NCBI RefSeq assembly: GCF_011759365.1
Contig: NZ_JAARLZ010000004.1
Coordinates: 1 to 64,000 of the forward strand
Direction of reading: 5' to 3'
Origin: Luteibacter anthropi
GTDB lineage: Bacteria > Pseudomonadota > Gammaproteobacteria > Xanthomonadales > Rhodanobacteraceae
Length of the DNA stretch: 64,000 nucleotides
Shown here: one piece after another, positions 18,904-29,004 of the stretch
How positions within the stretch are numbered: position 1 is the stretch's first letter
How the letters are laid out: each line of letters opens with the position of its first letter
Notes under the pieces: generated by a model
Told to the model about the DNA's origin: nothing
The model's database searches: none
Seen by the model: the letters and a program-made list of their open reading frames with translations, nothing else
Position numbers and translations under genes: made by a program

Positions 18904-19902
18904 TCAGAACCGCCGCTCCACCGAATAATCGGCCAGCGCCAGCAATGCATCCCGATGCGCCGAAGCCGGCAACACCGACAGCGCATCCTTGGCCGCACGC
19001 GCGTGCGCCGTGGCCTTCTCGTGAGTGCGCTCAAGCGCACCCGAATCGCGAATGGACGCCACGATCCGGTCCAGCGAATCCAGCCCGCCATGCTCGATCG
19101 CATGACGCAGCGACTTCAGCTGCTCGGCATCCGCCGACTGCATCGCATAAATGAGCGGCAGCGTCGGCTTGCCCTCGGCCAGGTCGTCACCGATGTTCTT
19201 GCCCAGTGTCTCCGCATCCGACACGTAATCGAGCAGGTCGTCGGCAATCTGGAAGGCATAACCCAGCTCCATGCCGTAGCGACGAAGCGCCGCCGTCTGC
19301 GTATCGTCCAGCCCCCCAAGCACGCCACCCAGCTCGGTGGCGGCTGCGAAGAGCACGGCCGTCTTGCGCTCGATCACGGCCAGATAGGCGGCTTCATCCA
19401 CGTCGGCATTGCCGATATTGAGCAACTGCAACACCTCGCCCTCGGCGATGGTGTTGGTGGTATCCGCCAAAATGCGCATGATCCGCATATCGTCCAGCTC
19501 AACCATCAGCTGGAACGACCGCGAATAGAGGAAGTCACCCACCAGCACGCTCGCCGCATTGCCCCACAGGGCATTGGCCGTCTTGCGGCCGCGACGCATG
19601 TCGGATTCGTCCACCACGTCGTCGTGCAGCAGCGTGGAGGTGTGGATGAACTCGATGATGGCGGCGAGCTTCGCGTGCTCCTTGCCCTGGTAGCCGGCGG
19701 CGCCGGCCGCGAGCACATGGAGCATGGGGCGCAGGCGCTTGCCGCCACCGGCGATGATGTGGTCGGCGATGCGGTTGATCAGCACCACGTCGGACGCCAG
19801 GCGGCTGCGGATCAGGGCGTCGACCTGCGCCATGTCGTCGGCGGCGAGGGCGCGGACGCCTGCGAAATCGAGGGTGGTCTGGCTTTCGGCGAGGGAGTGC
19901 AT
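18904..19902 (-). CDS. ispB: Polyprenyl (octaprenyl) diphosphate synthase IspB
   Basis: A 332-residue trans-prenyltransferase that builds the ubiquinone side chain from FPP and IPP. The first Asp-rich motif LLHDDVVDESDMRRG (about 94-108) and the second, FQIADDLLDY (about 220-229), are intact, as is GGGKRLRP (52-59). Length and sequence match the IspB branch rather than short-chain IspA. It is divergent from a YajR-like transporter. Other ubiquinone genes (the two hydroxylases) lie 1-3 kb away, but in separate units. Confidence 0.95.
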   Translation of the reverse strand: MHSLAESQTTLDFAGVRALAADDMAQVDALIRSRLASDVVLINRIADHIIAGGGKRLRPMLHVLAAGAAGYQGKEHAKLAAIIEFIHTSTLLHDDVVDESDMRRGRKTANALWGNAASVLVGDFLYSRSFQLMVELDDMRIMRILADTTNTIAEGEVLQLLNIGNADVDEAAYLAVIERKTAVLFAAATELGGVLGGLDDTQTAALRRYGMELGYAFQIADDLLDYVSDAETLGKNIGDDLAEGKPTLPLIYAMQSADAEQLKSLRHAIEHGGLDSLDRIVASIRDSGALERTHEKATAHARAAKDALSVLPASAHRDALLALADYSVERRF

Positions 19903-20036
19903 GGTGCCCGTTATGGTGTGTGCGGCAAATCAGCCCACATTATAGGCATGAGCCCGTGCCGGGACGGTTCACTGGCCGACGATCCGTATAATCGAAGTCC
20001 GTTGTCGCCCTGGTGCGCCGTCTCCGGAACCCTTCG

Positions 20037-21233
20037 GTGAGCAAACTCAGCCCCCTCGAACTGCGTAGCGCCATCACACTGGCTGCGGTGATCAGCCTCC
20101 GCCTGTTCGGCCTGTTCCTCATCCTGCCCGTCTTTTCCGTTTATGCGCGCAGCATGCCTGATGCCACGCCGTGGCTGATCGGCGTGGCCCTGGGCGTCTA
20201 CGGCATCGGCCAGATGTGCCTGCAGGTGCCGCTGGGCCTGCTCTCCGACCGCATCGGCCGCAAGCCGGCCATCACCCTGGGCCTGCTCGTCTTCGCCGTC
20301 GGTGGCATCGTGGCCGCCTGCTCGCACACCCTGACCGGCATTGCCCTGGGCCGGGCCCTGCAAGGCATGGGCGCCGTGGCCGGTGCCGGCAGCGCGCTGG
20401 TGGCCGACCTCACGCGTGAAGACCGTCGCAGCAAGGCCATGGGCATCATCGGCGTCTCCATCGGCATGTCCTTCCTGCTGGCGCTGGTGCTCGGCCCGCC
20501 GCTGGAAGCCGTCTCCGGCCTCGGTGGCCTGTTCGGCCTTACCTCCGTGTTGGCCCTGCTGGCCATGATCCTGCTGTGGTTCGTGGTGCCCGCGCCGGAG
20601 ATCCAGCGCGCCAGCGGCGGGAGCACCTGGCGCGACCTGCGGGTGATGTTCCTCGACCCGCAGATGTTGCTGCTCAACGGCTCGGTGTTTTTCCTGCATG
20701 CCTTGCTCACGGCCAGCTTCGTGGGCCTGCCCATCCTGCTCACCGACACCTGGAAGCTCGCGGTCTCCGACCAGTGGATGCTCTACCTTCCGGTGATGCT
20801 GGTCGCCGCGCTGGTGATGGGCGGCCTGCTGCCGCGCATGCGCGAAGTGGGGCAGAGCATGCGGATGATCGTGGCCTGCGTCCTCGCCCTGGGCGTGGCC
20901 CTGGCTGGCATGGCCGTCACCGCCAGCCACATCGTCTTCCTGGGCGCCGCCGCCACGCTGTTCTTCTCCGCCTTCAACCTGCTGGAGGCGGCGCTACCCA
21001 GCCTCGTCTCCCGCCTGGCCCCCGCGCCTTTACGTGGTGCGGCCATGGGCGCCTACTCGTCGAGCCAGTTCTTCGGCGCCTTCGTGGGCGGCGCCCTGGG
21101 CGGCGTGGCGCTGGGCCAGCTTGGCGTGCAGGGCGTGTTCGTGGCCGCCGCCATCGCCACCCTGGCCTGGCTGCCGCTGGCCCTGTGGGGCACCCGGCGC
21201 ATCGCTGGCGCGGCCGCGCAGGCGCTGGGCTAG
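20037..21233 (+). CDS. YajR-like MFS transporter
   Basis: A major-facilitator protein of about 398 residues with 12 predicted membrane segments. The hallmark motif A, GLLSDRIGRKP, sits between helices 2 and 3 (about residues 66-76). The N-terminus (LRLFGLFLILPVFSVYA) and the ALQGMGAVAGAGSALVADLT region closely resemble E. coli YajR, but the C-terminal cytosolic domain of YajR is absent. Substrate is unknown; drug or metabolite efflux is possible. I chose the GTG at 20037; an in-frame GTG at 20013 would add 8 residues. It is divergent from ispB (134 bp). Confidence 0.85.
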   Translation: MSKLSPLELRSAITLAAVISLRLFGLFLILPVFSVYARSMPDATPWLIGVALGVYGIGQMCLQVPLGLLSDRIGRKPAITLGLLVFAVGGIVAACSHTLTGIALGRALQGMGAVAGAGSALVADLTREDRRSKAMGIIGVSIGMSFLLALVLGPPLEAVSGLGGLFGLTSVLALLAMILLWFVVPAPEIQRASGGSTWRDLRVMFLDPQMLLLNGSVFFLHALLTASFVGLPILLTDTWKLAVSDQWMLYLPVMLVAALVMGGLLPRMREVGQSMRMIVACVLALGVALAGMAVTASHIVFLGAAATLFFSAFNLLEAALPSLVSRLAPAPLRGAAMGAYSSSQFFGAFVGGALGGVALGQLGVQGVFVAAAIATLAWLPLALWGTRRIAGAAAQALG

Positions 21234-21404
21234 GCCGGGAAGCCGCCCACGCCAACGGCCGGGCGAAACCTGTTTGATCCGGAGCCGGGCATCGCCCAAA
21301 CTACACGGTCCGACCTGTTCGCCGCCCAAGGGCGTTCGCGGGACATCGGCAGCGCCCCCGGCCACGGGCCACGGGGCCAAAGACACGTATTACGAGGGAA
21401 TTCC

Positions 21405-22025
21405 ATGGCACGCGGCATCAACAAGGTCATCATCGTCGGCAACCTCGGCGCGGACCCCGAAGTCCGTTACACCGGCAGCGGCACGGCGATCACCTCGCTG
21501 CGCATCGCCACGTCCGAAAGCTGGACCGACAAGCAGAGCGGCGAACGCCAGGACCGCACCGAATGGCATCGCGTCAAGCTGTTCGGCAAGCTGGCGGAGA
21601 TCGCCGGCGAGTACCTGAAGAAGGGCCGTCAGGTCTACATCGAAGGTTCGCTGCGCACCGACAAGTACACCGACAAGGACGGCGTCGAGCGCTTCAGCAC
21701 CGACATCGTCGCCAACGAGATGCAGATGCTCGGCGGCCAGGGCGGTGGTGGTGAAGGTGGCGGCGGCTTCGGCGGCGGCCAGGGCGCCTCGCGCCCGCAG
21801 CAGTCGCGCGGCGGCCAGCAGGGCGGCGGCAACTTCGGCGGCGGTGCCGGCGGTGGCGGCAACAACTGGAGCGGCGGCGGCAACCAGCGCGGCGGCGGTG
21901 GTGGCGGCAACTTCGGTGGCGGCCAGGGCGGCGGCGATTACGGCCAGCAGCGTGGTGGCAATCAACCGCAGCGGTCTGCACCGCCGGTCAATGAAGGGTT
22001 TGATGACGACGATATTCCGTTCTAG
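21405..22025 (+). CDS. ssb: Single-stranded DNA-binding protein
   Basis: A 206-residue SSB. The OB-fold spans residues 1-110 with [31 protein letters not shown] in part and [10 protein letters not shown] Gly/Gln-rich disordered linker (about 112-195) follows, and the acidic tip DDDIPF recruits partner proteins. The linker is longer and more glycine-rich than in E. coli. It is followed directly by an intrinsic terminator and then by the recombinase remnant. Confidence 0.97.
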   Translation: MARGINKVIIVGNLGADPEVRYTGSGTAITSLRIATSESWTDKQSGERQDRTEWHRVKLFGKLAEIAGEYLKKGRQVYIEGSLRTDKYTDKDGVERFSTDIVANEMQMLGGQGGGGEGGGGFGGGQGASRPQQSRGGQQGGGNFGGGAGGGGNNWSGGGNQRGGGGGGNFGGGQGGGDYGQQRGGNQPQRSAPPVNEGFDDDDIPF

Positions 22026-22057
22026 ACAACACATATCTTGAAATGTTGATTTAGATT

Positions 22058-22096
22058 TGAAAAGCCCTTGCTCTTGCAAGGGCTTTTTCTTTTTCG
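22058..22096 (+). terminator. Intrinsic terminator of ssb
   Basis: AAAGCCCTTG-CTCTTG-CAAGGGCTTTTTCTTTTT: a 10-bp stem (AAGCCCTTG/CAAGGGCTT) and a T run, 35 bases after the ssb stop. The recombinase pseudogene starts at its 3' edge. Confidence 0.9.
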
Positions 22097-23454
22097 ATGG
22101 ATCTGATGATTGAGAACGATGGCTTGAAATGCTACACATCCTGGAACAGTAGAGAACGAGTACGCGTCGTGTATCACATCGCGGTTCGTGTTCTTGCAAG
22201 CGGCGAGCGAGCGCTATTCCTATTGGATAGCCGGGGCTGCCCTCTGTTCTATCCAACGTTATTTGTTACTTCGTAGCTTCGAAACGCGAGAGCTCCGGCA
22301 AACACGATCAAGAACAAGCTCGCGCATATCGCCGTTCTACTAGGTGGCAGGATGCTCGAAAGCGTGACCTCGTGGCTGACTTTCGCAGCAGTCGATTTCT
22401 AACGGTGGCTGACATCGCGTCGCTCCGCGACTTCGTGCAAAGGGACATGCGTGAAGCTGGAGAGGCAGATAAAGCAGTTGGTCGTAGCTGTCGGCGCGGG
22501 GGGATGCTTCTTGAGGGGCGAACAGCTCAATCGGTGCCGTGTGCTGCCGTAGGTGGCCCCCAGCAGTACAACCGACTAACCACCATGGCTGACTATCTAG
22601 CCTTTGTCGTGGCAGTCGTCACGCAACACAAAGGTTCAGCGCAGGATGCCGCTCAGATCGAGCGCATGGTGGAATTGATCCGTAAGCATCGTCCTCGCGG
22701 CCTTTCCCGAAGCTTGGATGACGATCCGCATGCCAAATCACCTCCATCCGATCTGGTCGAGCGTTTCATGGATATCGTTGCCGTCGATCACCCGGGAAAC
22801 CCCTTCCGGAACCCTGGAGTTGGCTTGCACAACGCGATTCTGTTTGGCCTATTGCGCCATACGGGGATGCGCCGTGGCGAGCTTCTAAGCCTTTGTTACA
22901 GCGATATCGACGTGGGGCACGAACCGATTGTTTGGGTGCGGCGCAACCACGATGATGTGGCGGACCCTCGTCGCCATCAGCCTGTAGCGAAAACAAAGGA
23001 GCGCCCGCTACCGATACCGATGGAGCTGGCATCCCAGATCCAAGACTACTTCCTCAATCACCACTCGAAGACCCCGGTCGTACGTGAGCATGGATTCTTG
23101 CTTGTCTCGCACAAAAAGGGAGTGACTTTCGGTCAGCCCCTCTCTCAGACTGCATTGGGAAGCCAAATTATGGCGAAGATGCGTTCGCTCGATCCCGCGT
23201 TCGTCGATATCCACCCGCATTCCTTTCGACATCACTTCAATTACATGTTGTCCAAGCGTGTGGATGAACACAACGCCCGCGTACGTGGACAACAGGAGGT
23301 ACGCGCGTTCATCAACGATCACCGAAGCAAAGCATCTGCTGGCATCTATAACCAGCGCCATGTACGTGAGCCGGAGCATCTTCGCCATATCGCGCCGGTA
23401 CAGGAGGGGTTGGTGAACTTCCGGGGACTTTTTCTGTTCCCGGCCGAAAGGTAA
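22097..23454 (+). pseudogene. Tyrosine recombinase/integrase broken by a stop and a frameshift
   Basis: An intact-looking N-terminus starts at ATG 22097 or 22106 (MIENDGLKCYTSWNSRE) and continues through GERALFLLDSRGCPLFYPT. A TAG at 22274-22276 interrupts it. Beyond the stop the same frame reads LRNARAPANTIKNKLAHIAV, and at about 22340 the homologous reading switches frame into WQDARKRDLVADF, consistent with loss of one base. From there the frame is open to 23454 and carries the catalytic domain: TGMRRGELL (Arg), HPHSFRHHF (His-x-x-Arg) and GIYNQRH (Tyr). The total of about 450 codons matches large tyrosine recombinases. GTG 22372 would give a 360-residue product lacking the arm domain. Codon use and GC are lower than neighbours, suggesting transfer. 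Confidence 0.75.
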
Positions 23455-23941
23455 CTGGCCAGACTGTTGCCCACCCTCCAGCCGGCACGCCCTCTCCTCC
23501 GAAACCTACGCTAACGACGTCGGGTACGCATGCCTTGATCGGTTGCGTTCCTGGGGCACATGGTGAGGCGTGGCTTCGCCTTGGTACCCAGGACAACCGC
23601 GTGCAAAGGAGCTCAACCCGCCTTGACGGCCTCAATAATGATCTGCATGTCAACCTCTCATGAGTGGAGGATGCCCTCCAAACGGTCGAGCGTTGTGCTC
23701 TGCCTCGTCGTGGTGCACTCGCCGCACCATCGTCAAGAAAGCGGGGTGACATAGACTGAACATGCGTCGGTCGGAAAGCGGAATGTTAGGGAGGCGGCTT
23801 ACACCTCCATCCACGTTTCTTGACGAGCGTCGCACTTTTGATGGCTGTCAGATTTCCCCTACAGACACCCCTTGCCTAAAAGTGCACCTTTCCCCTGATG
23901 CCCGGCCCGACGCCTGCGGCACACCTCAGGGAAGCTGTCCG
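23455..23941. other. Spacer between recombinase remnant and Rhs gene
   Basis: About 490 bases without a convincing gene. Frames on either strand are short and have no recognisable domain. A frame opening at 23762 joins the Rhs gene but adds 60 residues with no signal character, so I treat it as upstream leader. The promoter of the Rhs gene is probably here but no clear -35/-10 pair was found. Confidence 0.4.
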
Positions 23942-26900
23942 ATGAAACGCGTCTGCCACGGCCTTGCGATGCTGTTCGCCTTGCTGCTCTCATCCGTTGC
24001 CCATGCCTCTCCAAGCGACGGTCCTGCGTCATCAAGCAGCACGCGCCCTCCAGCGGCCCAGGCATCGGCGTCAGCGACGCAGATTGTCCACAGGCTCAAC
24101 ATCGCTGCTGCTCCTTCAGACGGAACAGGGGTTTACTGGGATGCCCCATATTTCCACCAAGGCTACGCCGACAATGGCCCCTTCGATTCCGTGGGGGAAG
24201 CCGTTGACCACTGGTGGGCCGATTGGCAACGCGTCTGGCCCGGTTTCGATTGCGGCTATACGCCGACCTTCTACGACCCGCCCCGCGAGGATGGCGCCGT
24301 CGCCGGCATGCTGCTCCAGTCGCCCTGCAGCGGCGGCAATGGCGTCTTTGCCACCCAGTACAGCTTCGACGCCGCTCAGAACAACGGCGAAGGCGCGGGC
24401 TGTGACGGCGGCGAGGGCAGCAATGGTGGCGGTGGCGGTACGGGCTCGGGGGGCGGCGACGCCCCCAGTTGCGAATCAGGCAAGGGCGTGCCAGATACCG
24501 GTACCCCGTCGGCCGGGGACCCCATCAACACGGCCACCGGTAACAAGTACGTTCAGGAGGACGACTACACCGCCAGCGACTGGCTGCGATTCCGTCGCTT
24601 CTACAACAGTCATCCTTCGGCGCCGGGAAGCGCGATGGGTACGCACTGGAGCCATTCGTTCAACCGCAGCCTGACCCGCCTCACGGGCAATTCGGGCTCG
24701 TTCGTCATCACTGCCACCCGGCCGAGCGGCCTGCGCGAGACCTTTCGCAAGTCTGGCACCAACGCCTGGACCACCACGGTCAACAACCCCGACATTCTCA
24801 CCGAGTCGATCGATGCCCAGGGGGCGACGACGGGCTACTCGCTCTGGGTGGCGGCCCTCCGCCACACGGAAACGTACAACCCCGATGGGGCCTTGCTGAC
24901 CGTCCAGGACCAGACAGGCCAGACCGCCACACTCACCTACAGCGACACACTGACCGATCCGGCGGTCGCGCCCAAGCCGGGGCTCCTACTGACCGTGACC
25001 GCCCCGGACGGACGCGCCCTGTCGTTTACCTATGATGCCAACGCCCGCGTCCACCAACTCACGCTTCCCGACGGTGGCGCGTTCGTCTACGGGTACGACA
25101 CCACCGGGAATCTGACGTCGGTCCAATACCCCGACAGCAAGACGCGCCAGTACGTCTACAACGAGTCGCCCCTCACCGGCGGTAAGAGCTTGCCGTCGGC
25201 CATGACCGGCCTTGTTGACGAGAACGGCGTGCGTTTTGAGGACACCGCGTTCGACAGCACCGGTCGAGCGACTTCGACTCAATTCTCCGGAGGCAATGGG
25301 CGGGTGGCGATCGTCTACAACGTCGACGGCTCCTCCGACGTGACCTACCCCCTCGGCGGTGTCTCCCACCAGGGCTATGCCACCGTCCAGGGCCTGTTCC
25401 GGGTGGCCACCATCGATAAGCCGTGCGGTGAATGCGGCCAGCCGTATGCCTCCCGCACCTATGACGTCAACTCCAGGCCGGCGAGCTACACCGACTTCAA
25501 CGGCAGCGTCCGGGCGATGACCTATGACGCTAATGGCCTGCCCACGCAGGAGATCGACGCGAAAGGTTCAGCTGACCAACGCACCATCGACACCACGTGG
25601 AACACCGTACTGCGCGTGCCCTTGCTTCGCACCGTCAAAGACGCCTCGGGCAACCTCATCCAAAAGGAGGGCTGGGCATTCAACAGCCGGGGCCAGACGA
25701 CGGCCCAATGCCTCATCGACCCCGTAAAGGCCCCCTCCTACACCTGTGCTGCCACTGGCACCGTGCCCACCGGGGTCCGTCGTACGAGCCTTACCTACTG
25801 CGAGAGCGTGTCGACTACCTGCCCGCTTCTCGGCCTGCTGCTCACGGTCGACGGCCCGCGCACCGACGTGAGCGACACCCTGACCTACGCCTGGTACCCG
25901 CAAGGCGACGAATCGGGCTGTGCCACCCTGGGTGGCGCCTGCCATCGTCCGGGTGACCTGAACGCCGTCACGGATGGCGCAGGGCTCGTCACCACCTTCG
26001 TGAGCTACGACAAAAATGGGCGACCCACCCGCGTCAAGGCTCCTAACGGGGTGCTGACCGACTACACGTACACCCCACGAGGCTGGCTGGCGACGACCAC
26101 GGTTCGTGCGCAGGCATCGGGCACGCCGTCGGCCAGCGACGCGGCGACTACCATCACTTATAACCCGGACGGCACCGTTCATCAGGTCACTGACCCGGAT
26201 CAGGTCACCACAACCTACACCTACGATGCGGCTCACCGCCTGACCGATGTGACCGATGGTCAGGGGCGCCGTTACCACTACACGCTGGACGCCGCAGGCC
26301 ATCGAACGAAGGAGGAGGTCATCACGGCGGCCGGCACCGTGGTGCGTACCACCTCACAGAGCTTTAACACGCTTGGCCAGCTCACGGCGATCACCGACGG
26401 TCTTAGTCGTACGGTGTTTTCTGCGACCTACGCCGACAGCTATGACGCTAACGGCAACCTTGCCCACAGCCAGGATGGCCTTGGCATCCAGCGCAAGCAG
26501 GTGTTTGATGGGCTCAACCGGCTGGTCAGTACGCTCCGTAACTATCAGGGCACTGACACCACCACGAAAGACACCCAGTCGGTCACCTCGTTCGATGCAC
26601 TCGACCGAGTCGTCGGTTTCAGCGACCCGGACGGGTTGAACACCACCTATGACATCGACCCCCTGGGTAATGTCACCGGCCTGGAAAGCCCGGACACAGG
26701 CACGACAGCCCGCGCGTTCGATGCCGCTGGCAACCTGATCACGTCCACCGATGCCATCAACAACAGCAGCACATCAACGTACGATGTCAACAATCGTCCC
26801 CTCTCGACGAGCTATGCCGATACGACGCTCAACGTGCAATACAAGTACGATGAGGCAGACTCGGTCACTGGCTGCCTCGGCGGCTTCGGCAGAGGTCATC

Positions 26901-28657
26901 TGACTCGCATCGTAGAAAGCAACGGCAGCATCGTCTTCTGCTACGACGCACGCGGCAATGTCGTTCGGAAACAGCAAACCGTCGGCACTACGACCAGGAC
27001 AACCACCTATACCTGGACGCGCGGCAACCGCCTCAATTCGGTGACCACGCCGAACGGGACCCTTATTGCCTATACCCGCGACAGCATCGGCAACATCACC
27101 ACCGTCACAGCCACACCGCCGGGTGGCACGGCAGCGACTATCGTCAGCAACGTCGTTTACCATTCGTTCGGGCCGATCGCTTCCTACACGCTCGGTGACG
27201 GGCAGACGGTGACTTTAACGCGCGACGTCTCCGGAGCGCTGACCGACATCACCGGCGCAGCATTCTCGCTCCACCTCAAGCGGGACGTGCTCGGCCACAT
27301 CACGGCCATCGGTAGCAGCAGTGGCGTACCCACGGCCACCGAGACGTATAGCTACGATCCGCTCTACCGCCTGACCGGCGTAACGAACCCGGCAGGCGCC
27401 GCGATTGAGGCATACACGTACAACAAGACAGGCGATCGCCTGACCAAAGCCGGACCCGGTATTCTCACCGGCACCTACGGCTATGCCACCGGCACGCACC
27501 ATCTCACAGCCATCGGCACGACAACGCGCCAAGTCGACGCACGGGGCAACACCACGTCGAGCGTACTGGCCTCCGGGGCGTATACGTTCAGCTACAACCA
27601 ACGCAATCGGCTGACTTCGATTCAGAAAGACGGCACCACCGTCGGTATCTATGTGCTCAACGCCCTGGGCCAACGAGTGCAGAAGGTGGCGGGCACGACC
27701 ACCACACGGTTTGACTACAACGAAGCCAGCCAGCTGCTGTCCGAATCGACAGGGACGGCCACTCGTGACTACGTCTGGCTAGGCGACCTGCCCGTGGGCA
27801 TCGTTGATCGGAATGGCACCACAGCATCGTTGGCTTTTATCCATGCCGATGGGCTGGGCACGCCGCGGGCGGTGACCGACACCACGGGCACCGTGCTCTG
27901 GCAATGGCCCTATGCCGGTAACCCGTTCGGAGAGGCAGCACCCACCTCGGCTGTTGGGTACGTGCTCAACTTGCGGTTCCCGGGGCAATATTTTGATGCC
28001 GAGAGTGGACTGATCTACAACGTCCGCCGTGATTACGAGGCAGCCAGCGGACGCTATCTTCAGAGCGATCCGATCGGTTTAAAGGGCGGTGTCAGCACCT
28101 ATGGCTACGTCAGAAGCTCTCCCATGGGAGCATCTGATCCTTGGGGGCTTCAGACTTGGGGCGGTCCACCCGAAGAAAATCTTCCCGAGAGCATTCCGGA
28201 AATCAATGAAGAGATCGAACGCCTTGATGAAGAGGCTCGGGAAGGTGCGCCGATCCCTGGTCAAGCGAATGTTCCCCGTCCCGATACGGGAGAATGGGGA
28301 CCGCAGGGCGAATGTGTACGGCCAGAACTGCAGCCTCCTGTGGCATCCATGTCAGCAGGTCCATCCGCGCCCGACTTTATCGTCACTTCGGGTGGCCGCA
28401 CCTTCCCTGTTCCGCGAGGCGCTAGCGGGCCGACTCCTACACCAAACGGAAAGGGCTACCAATATACCGGCGGCAGCGGCGGCCCAGGTTTTAGCCCGGC
28501 TGTCGATACCTTACGTATGATGGATCCAGTGACGAGTGGAAAGTATCAGTATCCAAATGGTTATGGGGTTTATCAGAACAGCTCGGAACAGGGGATTGAC
28601 CCCCTGACAGGGCGTACACTCCCTAACAACTCGCCTCTCAGACATATCGAGCGATAA
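23942..28657 (+). CDS. Secreted Rhs/YD-repeat polymorphic toxin
   Basis: A protein of about 1571 residues. A Sec signal peptide (MKRVCHGLAMLFALLLSS to AHA) is preceded by AGGGAAG about 9 bases upstream. A Gly/Ser-rich linker (about 150-180) leads to a DUF6531-like segment (NTATGNKY, FRRFYNSH). A long run of YD repeats follows (YDANARVHQL, YGYDTTGNLTSV and many more, about 350-1290). The Rhs core ends with [40 protein letters not shown] and DPWGL near residue 1402. The last 170 residues are a variable tip (IVTSGGRTFPVP, KYQYPNGYGVYQN, DPLTGRTL), probably the toxin. The candidate immunity gene starts 2 bases after the stop. Secretion by Sec rather than T6SS is suggested by the signal peptide and absence of PAAR or vgrG. 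Confidence 0.88.
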   Translation: MKRVCHGLAMLFALLLSSVAHASPSDGPASSSSTRPPAAQASASATQIVHRLNIAAAPSDGTGVYWDAPYFHQGYADNGPFDSVGEAVDHWWADWQRVWPGFDCGYTPTFYDPPREDGAVAGMLLQSPCSGGNGVFATQYSFDAAQNNGEGAGCDGGEGSNGGGGGTGSGGGDAPSCESGKGVPDTGTPSAGDPINTATGNKYVQEDDYTASDWLRFRRFYNSHPSAPGSAMGTHWSHSFNRSLTRLTGNSGSFVITATRPSGLRETFRKSGTNAWTTTVNNPDILTESIDAQGATTGYSLWVAALRHTETYNPDGALLTVQDQTGQTATLTYSDTLTDPAVAPKPGLLLTVTAPDGRALSFTYDANARVHQLTLPDGGAFVYGYDTTGNLTSVQYPDSKTRQYVYNESPLTGGKSLPSAMTGLVDENGVRFEDTAFDSTGRATSTQFSGGNGRVAIVYNVDGSSDVTYPLGGVSHQGYATVQGLFRVATIDKPCGECGQPYASRTYDVNSRPASYTDFNGSVRAMTYDANGLPTQEIDAKGSADQRTIDTTWNTVLRVPLLRTVKDASGNLIQKEGWAFNSRGQTTAQCLIDPVKAPSYTCAATGTVPTGVRRTSLTYCESVSTTCPLLGLLLTVDGPRTDVSDTLTYAWYPQGDESGCATLGGACHRPGDLNAVTDGAGLVTTFVSYDKNGRPTRVKAPNGVLTDYTYTPRGWLATTTVRAQASGTPSASDAATTITYNPDGTVHQVTDPDQVTTTYTYDAAHRLTDVTDGQGRRYHYTLDAAGHRTKEEVITAAGTVVRTTSQSFNTLGQLTAITDGLSRTVFSATYADSYDANGNLAHSQDGLGIQRKQVFDGLNRLVSTLRNYQGTDTTTKDTQSVTSFDALDRVVGFSDPDGLNTTYDIDPLGNVTGLESPDTGTTARAFDAAGNLITSTDAINNSSTSTYDVNNRPLSTSYADTTLNVQYKYDEADSVTGCLGGFGRGHLTRIVESNGSIVFCYDARGNVVRKQQTVGTTTRTTTYTWTRGNRLNSVTTPNGTLIAYTRDSIGNITTVTATPPGGTAATIVSNVVYHSFGPIASYTLGDGQTVTLTRDVSGALTDITGAAFSLHLKRDVLGHITAIGSSSGVPTATETYSYDPLYRLTGVTNPAGAAIEAYTYNKTGDRLTKAGPGILTGTYGYATGTHHLTAIGTTTRQVDARGNTTSSVLASGAYTFSYNQRNRLTSIQKDGTTVGIYVLNALGQRVQKVAGTTTTRFDYNEASQLLSESTGTATRDYVWLGDLPVGIVDRNGTTASLAFIHADGLGTPRAVTDTTGTVLWQWPYAGNPFGEAAPTSAVGYVLNLRFPGQYFDAESGLIYNVRRDYEAASGRYLQSDPIGLKGGVSTYGYVRSSPMGASDPWGLQTWGGPPEENLPESIPEINEEIERLDEEAREGAPIPGQANVPRPDTGEWGPQGECVRPELQPPVASMSAGPSAPDFIVTSGGRTFPVPRGASGPTPTPNGKGYQYTGGSGGPGFSPAVDTLRMMDPVTSGKYQYPNGYGVYQNSSEQGIDPLTGRTLPNNSPLRHIER

Positions 28658-28659
28658 AC

Positions 28660-29004
28660 ATGTCGACAACTAATGACATTCTCAATAAATCTCTTGTAGG
28701 CCGGCAACTCTCCGCAGTCACGTTTGTAATGGATTATTTTCAATTCCACTTCGATGACAGCCGTCTGACAGTTTACTCATTGCCTATTGCCACTACAGGG
28801 GAACCAATTATCTCCAATTTTCGTGATCGCCTTTGCGCCTTCATCGGCCGAGATGTTACGTTCGCGGAAGAAGTTTTAGATATAGCACTGAATATTGACT
28901 TCGGTACTTTTGGGCGGATAACAATACCTCTGGATGAAGAATCCAGGGTCACGGTGGAGGTTGCGGAACTGAGTCAAGCGGGAACATCAGTCCTCATGTG
29001 GTAA
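28660..29004 (+). CDS. Candidate immunity protein of the Rhs toxin
   Basis: A 114-residue soluble protein with no signal peptide, starting 2 bases after the Rhs stop codon. It contains LSAVTFVMDYFQFHFDD and a FGRITIPLDEE segment, a pattern common to small proteins of unknown structure found next to Rhs tips. Its position, size and AT-rich composition relative to core genes fit a cognate immunity protein that protects the producing cell. No named Pfam immunity family is recognised by eye, so the role is inferred from context. Confidence 0.7.
   Translation: MSTTNDILNKSLVGRQLSAVTFVMDYFQFHFDDSRLTVYSLPIATTGEPIISNFRDRLCAFIGRDVTFAEEVLDIALNIDFGTFGRITIPLDEESRVTVEVAELSQAGTSVLMW

Noticed and set aside
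23762-23941. 60-residue N-terminal extension of the Rhs protein
   Set aside because: The ATG at 23942 begins a clean signal peptide with a good ribosome-binding site; the extension would bury it.
27779-28137. Possible T6SS delivery of the Rhs protein
   Set aside because: No PAAR domain, VgrG or EagR chaperone is visible and a Sec signal peptide is present, so T6SS delivery is not supported.
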